A stretch of DNA of 64,000 nucleotides from Neptunicoccus sediminis (GTDB taxonomy: Bacteria; Pseudomonadota; Alphaproteobacteria; Rhodobacterales; Rhodobacteraceae), in the NCBI RefSeq assembly GCF_001719615.1, contig NZ_MDVX01000012.1, positions 124,001 to 188,000 of the forward strand, given 5' to 3'. The position numbers were made by a program, and so were the translations under genes. Positions 52,489 through 60,979 of this stretch are shown one piece after another. Below the pieces are notes generated by a model. That model saw only the letters and a list, made by a program, of their open reading frames with translations. It was not told the DNA's origin and ran no database searches. Within the stretch, counting starts at the first letter, position 1, and each line of letters starts with the position of its first letter.

Positions 52489-53817
52489 TTAACCGCGCCC
52501 TTTCCACGGCACCAGTTTGTTTTCCGCCATGCGCATCAGAACGTCGATGCCATAGCCGATCACGCCGATGATGATAATCCCGATGATCACAATATCCGTC
52601 AGTGAGAATTTTGACGCGGCGATGATCATTTTGCCGGCGCCTTTTTCGGCGGCAACCAGTTCGGCGGCCACAACCGTGCCCCAACAAACCCCCATCGCAA
52701 CCCGTGCGCCGGTAAAGATTTCCGGCAGGGAGTTCGGCAGGATAACCTTGGTCAGCAACTGTCTGCGGGTCGCCCCGAGCGAGTAAGCCGCATGGACCTT
52801 GGAGATATTCACACCGGACACACCGGCACGGGCGGCAATGGTCATAATCCACAGCGCGGCGAGGAACAGCAGCGAGATTTTACCCTGCTCACCGATACCG
52901 AACCAAATAATAACCAGCGGGATCAGCGCAAGCGGTGGCACCGGACGCATGAACTCCACGATAGGATCGAACCAGCCCCGCAGCCATGAATTCAGCCCCA
53001 TAGCAAAGCCGAGCGGGATACCGAACAGACAGCCAAGCGAGAAGCCGATCACGACCCGGATCAGGGACCAGAACACGTTCTCCCACAGGCCCACGCCCTG
53101 ATACCCTTCCTTGTTCAGCGTGATGAAAGAGGACCAGACCTTTTCCGGTGGCGGCAGGTAAAGCGCCTCCATCGTCATGCCGGTTGCGGGACGCACAGAC
53201 AGCGATCCTTGTTTGGTCATGTAGATTTCGCCCTTGCCAAAGGGAACAACGGCTTCCCGTGTGACAGGTGTGCCATTGATCTCAATGACTTCGTAACCGT
53301 CTTCCTTGCCGCCCTCATCATTGTTCTGCGCCTTAAGAACCTTGGTGCGGCGCTCTACGATCTGAACATAGTCGTTCTTGGCAAAACCATCCCCGAGCGG
53401 CATGGAATCCGGTTGCGCGGGGCGTTCTGCATCCGATCCGTAGACCTGCACAAAGACAGTCGCCGTATCTGTGGCCCCTTCCGCGTTGCGTGCGGTGTAT
53501 TCAAACTGCGTCTCGCCCACAAAGGGGGGCGGCAGCACCGTCGGTATCAGCGAGGATCCGGTGGCAATGCACCACAGCAGAAAGATCGTCACGATCGCTG
53601 CGACAGAGGCGAATCTGTTTGCGGTGACGGCGCTTTCATCCCCGAAAGTCACGGTTTTCAGGCTGGTATAGCCCTTTGCCGCGCCACGTCCCCGCGAAAA
53701 CAGCGCGTAAAGATAGGACAGACCCATACTGACCAGCAGAAACACTGCCATGATCACGGTAATCCCCACCACCATGCGCAGGGTTGTTACAATAACGTCC
53801 ATTACTTCCTGTAGCAT
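52489..53817 (-). CDS. tauC: Taurine ABC transporter permease TauC with enlarged N-terminal domain
   Basis: A 442-residue permease. The C-terminal 220 residues are a normal BPD_transp_1 domain (LGCLFGIPLGFAMG, the EAA-type loop AAYSLGATRRQLLTKVILPNSLPEIFTGARVAMG). The first 215 residues are unusual: two membrane segments (residues 8-35 and 73-95) followed by about 120 hydrophilic residues including FEYTARNAEGATDTATVFVQVYG, which looks like a small beta-sandwich, probably periplasmic. TauC of enterobacteria is about 275 residues. Start 53817 overlaps the tauB stop (TGATG). Confidence 0.88.
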   Translation of the reverse strand: MLQEVMDVIVTTLRMVVGITVIMAVFLLVSMGLSYLYALFSRGRGAAKGYTSLKTVTFGDESAVTANRFASVAAIVTIFLLWCIATGSSLIPTVLPPPFVGETQFEYTARNAEGATDTATVFVQVYGSDAERPAQPDSMPLGDGFAKNDYVQIVERRTKVLKAQNNDEGGKEDGYEVIEINGTPVTREAVVPFGKGEIYMTKQGSLSVRPATGMTMEALYLPPPEKVWSSFITLNKEGYQGVGLWENVFWSLIRVVIGFSLGCLFGIPLGFAMGLNSWLRGWFDPIVEFMRPVPPLALIPLVIIWFGIGEQGKISLLFLAALWIMTIAARAGVSGVNISKVHAAYSLGATRRQLLTKVILPNSLPEIFTGARVAMGVCWGTVVAAELVAAEKGAGKMIIAASKFSLTDIVIIGIIIIGVIGYGIDVLMRMAENKLVPWKGRG

Positions 53818-54620
53818 CAAGCTGACTCCGTCCGACCCATGATTTCTTCTTCCATGTCCCAGATCATGGACAGGATCTCATCCCGTTTCGGCCCGAAATC
53901 AGGATGGCGTTTGACCTCTCGCAGATCGGCGCCGACGCCCATTTCAGCAAAGGGCAGGTTGTATTCCTTGTGAACCCGACCCGGACGCGGCGCCATAACC
54001 AGCAGGCGTTCGCCCAGCAGCAGGGCTTCTTCGACGGAGTGTGTGATCAGGATGATGGTCTTGCCGGTCTTTTTCCAGATGTCCAGAACGAGGCTTTGCA
54101 TTTTTTCCCGTGTCAGCGCGTCAAGCGCACCAAGGGGTTCATCCATAAGGATAATATCAGGGTCATTTGCAAGGCAACGGGCAAGGGCTACGCGCTGTTG
54201 CATGCCGCCGGACATTTCGTAGATCATCTTTTCGGCAAAATCCTGCAAGCCGACAATCCCGAGCAATTCGGTCACTTTGGCGTCGATCTCTGCTTGGGGG
54301 GTGCCTTTCATCTTTGGCCCGAAGCCGATGTTTTTGGCCACATTCATCCACTCGAACAAAGCGCCTTGCTGAAACACCATACCCCGCTCGCTATGGGGGC
54401 CGGTGATGGCGTGGCCATTCATGGCCATCGTGCCGGATGTCGGCGCCAGAAAGCCTGCAAGGATATTGAGGAGGGTGGTTTTGCCACAGCCCGAAGGCCC
54501 CAGCACAGAAAGAAGTTCGCCTTCGTTAATCTGTAAATTGATGTTCTTGAGCGCTTCGACATTGCCGCCGTTGGGCAATTCAAAGGTCATGGAGACATCG
54601 TCGATGACAAGACCTGTCAT
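53817..54620 (-). CDS. tauB: Taurine ABC transporter ATP-binding protein
   Basis: A 267-residue ATPase with Walker A GPSGCGKTT (about residues 42-50), signature MSGGMQQRVALARCLA, Walker B IILMDEPLGALD and a switch His (LITHSVEEAL), closest to the nitrate/sulfonate/taurine importer class. It overlaps tauC (TGATG). A stem-loop separates it from tauA. Confidence 0.92.
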   Translation of the reverse strand: MTGLVIDDVSMTFELPNGGNVEALKNINLQINEGELLSVLGPSGCGKTTLLNILAGFLAPTSGTMAMNGHAITGPHSERGMVFQQGALFEWMNVAKNIGFGPKMKGTPQAEIDAKVTELLGIVGLQDFAEKMIYEMSGGMQQRVALARCLANDPDIILMDEPLGALDALTREKMQSLVLDIWKKTGKTIILITHSVEEALLLGERLLVMAPRPGRVHKEYNLPFAEMGVGADLREVKRHPDFGPKRDEILSMIWDMEEEIMGRTESA

Positions 54621-54660
54621 ATAAATTCCATTCGTGAACAGAGGTGTGGGTAGCTGAACA

Positions 54661-54691
54661 GAACCGCGGCCGGATACACAGGCCGCAGTTC
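54661..54691 (-). terminator. Stem-loop between tauA and tauB
   Basis: GAACCGCGGCC and GGCCGCAGTTC form an 11-position stem with one mismatch, starting about 30 bases after the tauA stop. This is a usual way to keep the binding-protein message in excess of the permease message. Confidence 0.65.
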
Positions 54692-54721
54692 ATTTTACCA
54701 TCTATTTGATGAAACCGGAAA

Positions 54722-55729
54722 TTATTCCATCATCATCTTTTTGGCAGCTTCAAGATAGCTGGTGTTCACAACAGCGGAGTAATCGCTCAGCGCGCTGATT
54801 TTGCCGCCTTCTTCCAGCTTGGCCGCAGAGTCTGTCAGGTATTCGGTTACAAAACCGCCCATCCACTCTTCGGAGAGTTGCTCTTCGATGGTCGGGAAGG
54901 CGAAGACGTCAATAACGGCTGTCGTGCCTTCCATGTCCATGCCGGCTTCTTTCTGGATCGCATCCATCATCGGCGCACGGTCAGCTGCGTACATTGCGTT
55001 CATTTCGGCTGTGATCGCAAGGAACTGGGCCAGAACATCGGGGTTTTCCTCGCCAAAGGCGGTGGGGATTGTGGTCAGGTCAAAGACTTTGCCCACAACT
55101 TTTTCCTTTTCCGCACCGGACAGGATGGTGTTGCCGTATTCCTTCATGGTGCGCAAGGAACCACCCCAACCACAGGCCATTGCCAAGTCCGTGTTCGGCT
55201 GGCTGAAGGCAGCGGCGGAATCAGACGGGGCCATGTCAACGATGGTCAGGTCGGATTCTGGGATGTTCAGATAGGCCATCTGCGCCAGAAAGCCGGAATG
55301 GGCCGCAGTGCCGAGCGGTACAGCAACTTTTTTGCCCTTCAGCTCTTCTGCGGCATTGTCTTTGGTGATCTCCAGCTCGGAGCGCACAACGCAGTTGTCA
55401 TTTTCAGAGTAGGACACCGCAATATCAACTGCTTGCAGGTCCTGACCGGCGGCTGTTGCCACCAGAAACGGGGTTACGCCCTGTGAGAAAGAGATATGCA
55501 CATCGCCCGACGCCATTGCTGCGGACATGGCTGTACCGGCATCAAATGCGACCCATTTGACCGGTATACCCATTTTTTCAGAGTAAATCTTGTTGTGCTG
55601 GGCGTATTGATTGGGTGTGGGCCATTCCAGAAAATAGGCAACAACCAGTTCGTCCAGTGCATAGGCGGCAGAACCCGTGGTCGCAGCCAGTGCCACAGCC
55701 ATTGCAGTCAGTGTATTCGTAAATTTCAT
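54722..55729 (-). CDS. tauA: Taurine ABC transporter substrate-binding protein
   Basis: The 335-residue periplasmic protein has a signal peptide (LTAMAVALAATTGSAAYA). The TauA/SsuA-like fold contains LVVAYFLEWPTPNQYAQ, MASGDVHISFSQGVTPFLVA, LKGKKVAVPLGTAAHSGFLAQM and LAMACGWGGSLRTM. It presents taurine to TauBC. It is the first gene of tauABC; a palindrome and a 183-base gap lie between it and tauR. Confidence 0.92.
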   Translation of the reverse strand: MKFTNTLTAMAVALAATTGSAAYALDELVVAYFLEWPTPNQYAQHNKIYSEKMGIPVKWVAFDAGTAMSAAMASGDVHISFSQGVTPFLVATAAGQDLQAVDIAVSYSENDNCVVRSELEITKDNAAEELKGKKVAVPLGTAAHSGFLAQMAYLNIPESDLTIVDMAPSDSAAAFSQPNTDLAMACGWGGSLRTMKEYGNTILSGAEKEKVVGKVFDLTTIPTAFGEENPDVLAQFLAITAEMNAMYAADRAPMMDAIQKEAGMDMEGTTAVIDVFAFPTIEEQLSEEWMGGFVTEYLTDSAAKLEEGGKISALSDYSAVVNTSYLEAAKKMMME

Positions 55730-55863
55730 AGATAGTCTCCCTGAGTGGCAGAGCCTTCGTTGAGACCCCGCTCGGTTCGTTTAAGGCTCGGTCGCGTATC
55801 AGTGCAGACGGAACTGCTGACAGGTGGTCTAAAATTACCGAAATAGGATAGCGCCAGTTAGCC

Positions 55864-55881
55864 TATTGGATGATTCCAATA
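55864..55881. promoter_or_regulatory. Palindrome TATTGGATGATTCCAATA upstream of tauA
   Basis: An 18-bp dyad, two 7-base arms around TGAT, 135 bases before the tauA start and 32 bases beyond the tauR stop. It may be an operator for tauABC. Confidence 0.55.
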
Positions 55882-55912
55882 CGGGAATTGTCTCAAAACT
55901 CGGCGGGCCTGC

Positions 55913-57373
55913 CTAGAAGTTTCTTATTGTTTTTGAAATGATGGAAATCCCTTTTGGGATCATGCGGCTGTCGATAGACGAATAGGCCAGCCGGAAGTGG
56001 TTTTTCGGGGCGTTCGGGCCTTCAAAAAAGGGTGCGCCGGGTTCGATCAACACCTCCTCTGCCTTAAGCAATCGTGCCAGATCAACCGTATCCACATGAT
56101 CGGGCGCACGCATCCAGAACGACGATCCGCCAAATGACGCACTGCCGGCAACGGTTAATTCGTGGTCTGCCAGCGCCTTTGCCATGACCTGACGCCGTTC
56201 AAAATAGGCGTCTTTCATGCGCCGGATCAGCGCGTCGTAATGCCCGAGCGCAAGGAAATTGGCAGTGGTGCGCTGCATGTGGCCGGGGGGATGCCGCAAC
56301 ACGGTCGTGCGCAAGGCACGGGCCTGTCGGATCAACGGCTCCGAACCGACCAGATACCCCAGACGCAGGCCCGGAAACAGCGATTTCGAGAAGCTGCCCA
56401 CATAGATTACCCGCCCTTCGGTATCGAGCGATTTTAGCGCGGGAGAGGGGGCGTTCAGAAAGGACATCTCAAATTCGTAATCGTCCTCTACCACGATCAT
56501 ATCCTGCGCACTTGCCATTTCCAGCAGGGCATGGCGGCGGGCCATTGGCATGGTGGCGGCGGTCGGTGCGTGATGGCTCGGGGTGGTGAAAATGACGTCC
56601 GTATCGGGTGGCACCAGATCGGGGATCATGCCGTTTTCGTCAATATCAACAGGGGCCAGCGCGCATTCCGTGTGGCGCAGGATGTCGCGCACACCGGGAT
56701 AGCCCGGATTTTCAAAGGCGGCCTTGCGCCCTTTGCCAAGCAAAAGCTGTCCGACCATCCACAGCGCATTCTGCGCCCCGACCGTCAGCAAAATCTGGTC
56801 GCGGTTGGCCTGAATGCCCCGCCGTGTCAGCGTGTGTCTGGCAATGAAATCAATCAGTTGCGCATCGTCTTCTTCGGCATAATCCGACGTCAGACTGTCG
56901 AACTCTTTCTTGCCGAGCGCTTGGTGCGCACAAAGCCGCCAGTTGGAATGGCTGAACAGTTGCGGGTCGGCCTGACCGTAGATGAAGGGATAGGGGTAGG
57001 ACTGCCAGTTAAAACATTTGGCCACCATCGGCGCACCCGTATAGCGGCGTTGCAGGGCGGCGGACCAGTCAACTTTATCAGTGCGATCCGCTGTGGTGCC
57101 ATCAAAGGCCGACGTGGGCGCATCATCCGCCACAAAATACCCCGAGCGGGAGCGTGTCGCAAGGTATCCGTCCGCCACCAGTTCCTGATAGGACAGGGTG
57201 ACGGTGATCCGGGAAATCCCCAGATGTTTGGCCAGTTTGCGTGAGGAGGGCAGCCGTTCACCGGGCAGAAAACGGCGCGATAGAATGGCCGAGGCCACGA
57301 TCTGCCGGATCTGGCTTTGCAGGCTGCCTTCAAAGGCTGGATCGAGAAAGAAGAGGTCTTCGGATAGGGCCAT
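55913..57373 (-). CDS. tauR: MocR-type PLP-dependent regulator TauR
   Basis: The 486-residue protein has an N-terminal GntR winged helix (residues about 12-80, GERLPSSRKLAKHLGISRITVTLSYQELVADGYLATRSRSGYF) joined to a fold-type I aminotransferase domain. The PLP lysine is in YVGSFSKSLFPGLRLGYLVG, and VVEDDYEFEM precedes it. TauR of Rhodobacter capsulatus activates taurine genes. The place directly upstream of tauABC and the TauR-type direct repeats before its start support the name. Confidence 0.88.
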   Translation of the reverse strand: MALSEDLFFLDPAFEGSLQSQIRQIVASAILSRRFLPGERLPSSRKLAKHLGISRITVTLSYQELVADGYLATRSRSGYFVADDAPTSAFDGTTADRTDKVDWSAALQRRYTGAPMVAKCFNWQSYPYPFIYGQADPQLFSHSNWRLCAHQALGKKEFDSLTSDYAEEDDAQLIDFIARHTLTRRGIQANRDQILLTVGAQNALWMVGQLLLGKGRKAAFENPGYPGVRDILRHTECALAPVDIDENGMIPDLVPPDTDVIFTTPSHHAPTAATMPMARRHALLEMASAQDMIVVEDDYEFEMSFLNAPSPALKSLDTEGRVIYVGSFSKSLFPGLRLGYLVGSEPLIRQARALRTTVLRHPPGHMQRTTANFLALGHYDALIRRMKDAYFERRQVMAKALADHELTVAGSASFGGSSFWMRAPDHVDTVDLARLLKAEEVLIEPGAPFFEGPNAPKNHFRLAYSSIDSRMIPKGISIISKTIRNF

Positions 57374-57385
57374 GCCGCAACTTAG

Positions 57386-57417
57386 CTGGACCTAGGCGCG
57401 TGGTAAAGTGGACTTAT
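57386..57417. promoter_or_regulatory. TauR-type direct repeats upstream of tauR
   Basis: CTGGACCTAG (57386-57395) and GTGGACTTAT (57408-57417) are 22 bases apart, two helical turns. They closely match the CTGGACYTAA direct repeats reported, as I recall, for the R. capsulatus TauR site. They lie 13-44 bases before the tauR ATG, which suggests autoregulation. Confidence 0.7.
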
Positions 57418-57426
57418 CGCTTGGCG

Positions 57427-58107
57427 CTAAAGTTTCAGAAACTGGGAGCGTTCCCCGTCATGGCTGAAAAAAGGAACCGGATGATCTCCGTCCGGTTCGT
57501 TCAAACGGTTCTGCACCTCGGCCAGCACCACTTCGGTGATGAAGGGAAGGTCGAATTCACGGGATTTGGCCAGTGGAATCCATTGCAGATGGGATAATTC
57601 ATCCTGCGCCCGCCCGAAATCATCCGGATCATCCTGAATAAGCTCGGCGCGGCCCAGAAAAAACCGCGCATCAAATCGGCGCGGGCGACCCGGAGGCGTA
57701 ATAGCGCGGAAAATAAACTCCAGTCCTGTCGGGTCGGGCAGACACCCCGAAAGGAAAAAGCTCTGCCAGTTGTCAGGCTGGGTATGGGCCATTTCGGGTG
57801 CCCTGTCGGAACACTGGCCGATGCGCTGTCCGGTTTCTTCCCACATCTCGCGAATCGCGGCGGCCAGCAGGGACGGGCCGAGTGACGGATCGGATTGCGC
57901 CTTCAGTCTTTCCATACAGGCATTCTGTGCGGTGTTGGACAGGGTGACTTCGGCATCTGTGGGATCGACAGCGCCACCGGGAAAGACGAATTTATTGGGC
58001 ATGAAGACAGCAGATTTGCCCCGCTGCCCCATCAGAACCTGTGGTCCGTCGTCACCGTCGCGCACCAGAATTACGGTTGCTGCGTTTTTGATGGGGATGT
58101 CATTCAT
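57427..58107 (-). CDS. NUDIX hydrolase
   Basis: A 226-residue protein with the opening VILVRDGDDGPQVLMGQRGKSAVFMPNKFVFPGGAV and the NUDIX-box core AAIREMWEETGQRI (REx2EE). A roughly 50-residue insertion separates the first glycine from the box, as in the NUDT19-like, CoA-ester-type subfamily. The substrate is unknown. It is upstream of tauR on the same strand and separated by the TauR repeats. Confidence 0.87.
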   Translation of the reverse strand: MNDIPIKNAATVILVRDGDDGPQVLMGQRGKSAVFMPNKFVFPGGAVDPTDAEVTLSNTAQNACMERLKAQSDPSLGPSLLAAAIREMWEETGQRIGQCSDRAPEMAHTQPDNWQSFFLSGCLPDPTGLEFIFRAITPPGRPRRFDARFFLGRAELIQDDPDDFGRAQDELSHLQWIPLAKSREFDLPFITEVVLAEVQNRLNEPDGDHPVPFFSHDGERSQFLKL

Positions 58108-58168
58108 GTTCTGCGCCTGCCTTTATTGCTTGGGCATATATAAATCCCCCGCCCGCAGGCTTGTCCAG

Positions 58169-58588
58169 CTATTCCGCCGCGACTGGCGTAACGTCGCGGC
58201 CAAAGCCGTGCATCCGTTTGGCCCACTGCAAGCCGACGAAAACCCCTTTAATCCGCGGCAGCATATAAAGTGCGAGCGCGACAAAGGCGACCATGAAGCC
58301 CACACTCAGAACCAGCGCATTGGGGCGGAAGACCTCAAACATCAGCATCATCAGCGGGGCCAGAAGGTGCCCGCAGATCAGAATGGTCACATAGGCGGGT
58401 CCATCATCCGCGCGGTGGTGGTGTAGCTCCTCCGAGCAGACCTCGCAGGTGTCGCGCACGGTGAGATAGCCTTTAAGCAGCGGTCCGGTGCCACAGTTGG
58501 GGCACTTGCGCCGCCACCCGCGCAACATCGCAGGCTTAGCCTCACGCTCTGCCACGTTGGGGGCAATGATATGGTCGTTGTTTTCCAT
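58169..58588 (-). CDS. DUF983 family membrane protein
   Basis: A 139-residue protein with a zinc-ribbon-like start (AMLRGWRRKCPNCGTGPLLKGYLTVRDTCEVCSEEL) and two membrane segments (YVTILICGHLLAPLMMLMF and LVLSVGFMVAFVALALYML). This is the DUF983 layout, of unknown function. AAGGTG precedes the ATG at 58588; upstream in-frame codons do not look coding. Confidence 0.87.
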   Translation of the reverse strand: MENNDHIIAPNVAEREAKPAMLRGWRRKCPNCGTGPLLKGYLTVRDTCEVCSEELHHHRADDGPAYVTILICGHLLAPLMMLMFEVFRPNALVLSVGFMVAFVALALYMLPRIKGVFVGLQWAKRMHGFGRDVTPVAAE

Positions 58589-58808
58589 TGGACACCTTTG
58601 GATCAATAGTCTGATCATAATTTTCCATATGGTCAATTTAGATCCATCGGCGCTGAAAAGAACTGGGACAAGCTGTCTTGCGGCGGGATGTCGCAAACTT
58701 GCCGTGCGAAAAACTTTTTTAAGAAAGTTGCGACGGAACCTTTGGCGGCCCTGCGTATCAGACCCGACACAACACGGTCACACTGAAAACCAAACCAAAG
58801 GAAATACA

Positions 58809-59405
58809 ATGAAAAATCCTGTAAAATACGGACTCATGGGTGCAACGGCTCTGATGATCGCGCTTTCAGCGACTACTCCGACTATGGCCAAACCCCGCGG
58901 CGGGTTGCAGTTTGAAACGTTGGACACCAACAGCGACGGTTTCGTTGATAAGGCGGAATTGCTTGCCGCCCGCGATGCCCGCTTTGATGCGATGGATGCG
59001 GATAAAGACGGCGCTGTCACCAAGGAAGAGGCCAAAGCCCACCGCAAGGCAATGCGCGCAGAGATGAAGGCCAAACACGCCGAATCCGGTAAGGAACGAA
59101 AAGAGCGCGGCAATAAAGACGCGGCGCGGGGAGACATGTTCGACAAGCTGGACGCCGATAGCAACGGGTCTTTGTCCAAGGAAGAATTTGAAGCCGCCCG
59201 AAAGCATCACGGCCGCAAGGCCCATCGCGGTGATCGTATGATGGCCAAGATGGATGCCAATAAAGACGGCAAGATCACCCGTGACGAGCTGGGCACAGAC
59301 ATGGCGGACCGGATGATCAAACATCTCGACACAGATGGGGACGGCAAGATTTCCAAGGCCGAAGCAGACTCCGCACGGGGTAAAAAGCACGGTCGCGGCG
59401 AATAA
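58809..59405 (+). CDS. Periplasmic EF-hand calcium-binding protein
   Basis: A 198-residue protein with a signal peptide (MGATALMIALSATTPTMA) and five EF-hand loops: DTNSDGFVDKAE, DADKDGAVTKEE, DADSNGSLSKEE, DANKDGKITRDE and DTDGDGKISKAE. The linkers are Lys/Arg/His-rich. It stands before an ECF sigma gene and a Spy-like gene, suggesting envelope metal or calcium sensing. AAAGGAAATACA precedes the ATG. Confidence 0.9.
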   Translation: MKNPVKYGLMGATALMIALSATTPTMAKPRGGLQFETLDTNSDGFVDKAELLAARDARFDAMDADKDGAVTKEEAKAHRKAMRAEMKAKHAESGKERKERGNKDAARGDMFDKLDADSNGSLSKEEFEAARKHHGRKAHRGDRMMAKMDANKDGKITRDELGTDMADRMIKHLDTDGDGKISKAEADSARGKKHGRGE

Positions 59406-59417
59406 ACCCTGACACAG

Positions 59418-59445
59418 CAATGTCCGGCCCTTGGTCCGGGCATTG
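59418..59445 (+). terminator. Stem-loop after the EF-hand gene
   Basis: CAATG-T-CCGG and CCGG-G-CATTG form a nearly perfect stem around CCCTTGGT. No T-run follows; it may be an intergenic processing or partial termination site before the sigma gene. Confidence 0.5.
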
Positions 59446-59480
59446 CGCCACCCCATTGATAAAAGGTATGCCGGTGCAGG

Positions 59481-60071
59481 ATGATGCCACTTGATACCAA
59501 CGACGATATTAGCGACGACGCGCTTATGGTTCTGTTTGCAAATGGCGACGGGCAGGCGGCCTCTGTACTGGCGTACCGCCACACGGGACGGGTGCTGGCG
59601 CTTGCGCTGCGCATGCTCGGGGATAAGGCCGAAGCCGAAGATGTGGCCCAAGACGCGCTGATGCGTTTGTGGAAGATTGCACCGGACTGGCGGCAGGGAG
59701 AGGCCAAAGTGTCCACATGGCTCTACCGCGTGGCGAGCAATCTGTGTACGGACCGGCTGCGCAAACAGGGTGGCAAACGGGCAAGCGAAGACATCGACAA
59801 TGTGCCTGAACCCAAAGACGACGCCCCCTCGATAGAGTCCGATCTGATCGCGCGGGACAGGGCAAACGCATTGCAGGCCGCGCTGGAAACCCTGCCAGTG
59901 CGCCAGCGCAAGGCGGTAAGCCTGCGTTTTTTGCAGGAACTGGCAAACCCCGAAGTGGCAGAGATCATGGAAATTTCAGTGGAAGCGGTTGAAAGTCTGC
60001 TGGCGCGGGGAAAACGCGGGCTGGCAGAGGCGCTGGAGGCGCAAAAAATGGAACTGGGATTGGATACATAG
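59481..60071 (+). CDS. ECF-type RNA polymerase sigma factor
   Basis: A 196-residue sigma-70 family protein. Region 2 is ALALRMLGDKAEAEDVAQDALMRLWKIAP...STWLYRVASNLCTDRLRKQ, and region 4 is LETLPVRQRKAVSLRFLQELANPEVAEIMEISVEAVESLLARGKRGL. An alternative ATG lies one codon later; neither has ideal ribosome-site spacing. It directly abuts a small membrane-protein gene that could be its anti-sigma factor. Confidence 0.92.
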   Translation: MMPLDTNDDISDDALMVLFANGDGQAASVLAYRHTGRVLALALRMLGDKAEAEDVAQDALMRLWKIAPDWRQGEAKVSTWLYRVASNLCTDRLRKQGGKRASEDIDNVPEPKDDAPSIESDLIARDRANALQAALETLPVRQRKAVSLRFLQELANPEVAEIMEISVEAVESLLARGKRGLAEALEAQKMELGLDT

Positions 60072-60467
60072 ATGACAGATTCAGAAAAAGGCGAAAACCA
60101 AGAGATGCTGGATGTGTTTTTTGAGGCGTCAAGGGCGCAAGATCCTGTGCCCGGTTCGGATTTAATGGCACGCATTCTGGCGGATGCATCGCAGGTTCAG
60201 GCTGGTTTCAACCCAGCACCTGCCGTGGTGTCACACCCGTCAGCGGGGCAACCCGGCCAGACCTTGCTGTCACGGATTTTCGCAGTGATGGGCGGTTGGG
60301 CCGGTGCTTCGGCTCTGACTGCCTCGGTTTGCATCGGCGTGCTCTACGGGGCCACGGCACCGGACACGGTCCGCAGTTATCTGCCCGCACTCGATGAACA
60401 AACGGCAGAGCTGGACTACAGCTATCTGGGACTTCTGGACGAAACCGTCGCAGATCTTGAAGGGTAA
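60072..60467 (+). CDS. Single-pass membrane protein, candidate anti-sigma factor
   Basis: A 131-residue protein with a roughly 85-residue soluble N terminus, one membrane segment (AVMGGWAGASALTASVCIGVLYGA) and a short acidic C terminus. No family is recognised. It starts on the base after the sigma-factor stop and precedes a Spy-like gene by 5 bases. The topology and position suggest a membrane partner of the sigma factor; that is an inference. Confidence 0.65.
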   Translation: MTDSEKGENQEMLDVFFEASRAQDPVPGSDLMARILADASQVQAGFNPAPAVVSHPSAGQPGQTLLSRIFAVMGGWAGASALTASVCIGVLYGATAPDTVRSYLPALDEQTAELDYSYLGLLDETVADLEG

Positions 60468-60472
60468 AGAGA

Positions 60473-60955
60473 ATGACACAAACGACAGAGATCAGAAAAA
60501 CCCGTAACTGGGGAAAGGTCGCTTTGATCGGATCGCTTGCCCTGAACCTGCTGGTGGTCGGGCTGGTAGTCGGTGCCTTTGGCCGCTTTGACGGACATGC
60601 GGGCGGACGGGCGGGGATGGGACTTGGAAGTTTCATCAAAGCCTTGCCGGAAGCGGAACAGGATATGGTGCGCGCCGCTTCGGGGCTGCGCCGCGAGGAT
60701 CGTAAAAAGACGATGCAGGCGCTTCGCGCGTCAAAAAACGCGCTGGAACAGGCGCTGTTGGCACAGCCTTTCAATGAGGAGGCAGCCCGCGCGGCGATCA
60801 AGGCCCATCACCTGATCGCGTTGCAACACGGAGAGCGTCTGCAAAATGCTTTGGTCAAAGCAGTGGCCGATATGTCGCCGCAAGACCATGCAACCTATGT
60901 AGAACGGGTGCACCAAGAGCAGGAAAAGCGCCTTGAGCGTGAAAAGAACCGCTGA
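60473..60955 (+). CDS. Periplasmic Spy/CnrR-like sensor (heavy-metal resistance fold)
   Basis: A 160-residue protein with an N-terminal anchor (VALIGSLALNLLVVGLVVGAFG) and a long helical hairpin region (AASGLRREDRKKTMQALRASKNALEQALLAQPFNEEAARAAIKAHH...). A charged C terminus follows. This is the pattern of periplasmic heavy-metal sensor/Spy proteins. Last gene of the sigma operon. Confidence 0.8.
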   Translation: MTQTTEIRKTRNWGKVALIGSLALNLLVVGLVVGAFGRFDGHAGGRAGMGLGSFIKALPEAEQDMVRAASGLRREDRKKTMQALRASKNALEQALLAQPFNEEAARAAIKAHHLIALQHGERLQNALVKAVADMSPQDHATYVERVHQEQEKRLEREKNR

Positions 60956-60979
60956 TTTATGCTGACAACTGGGGGCAGG

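Noticed and set aside
58735-58756. ECF-type promoter (GGAACC ... CGTATC) before the EF-hand gene
   Set aside because: The spacing of about 13 bases is too short for known ECF promoters, so I did not list it.
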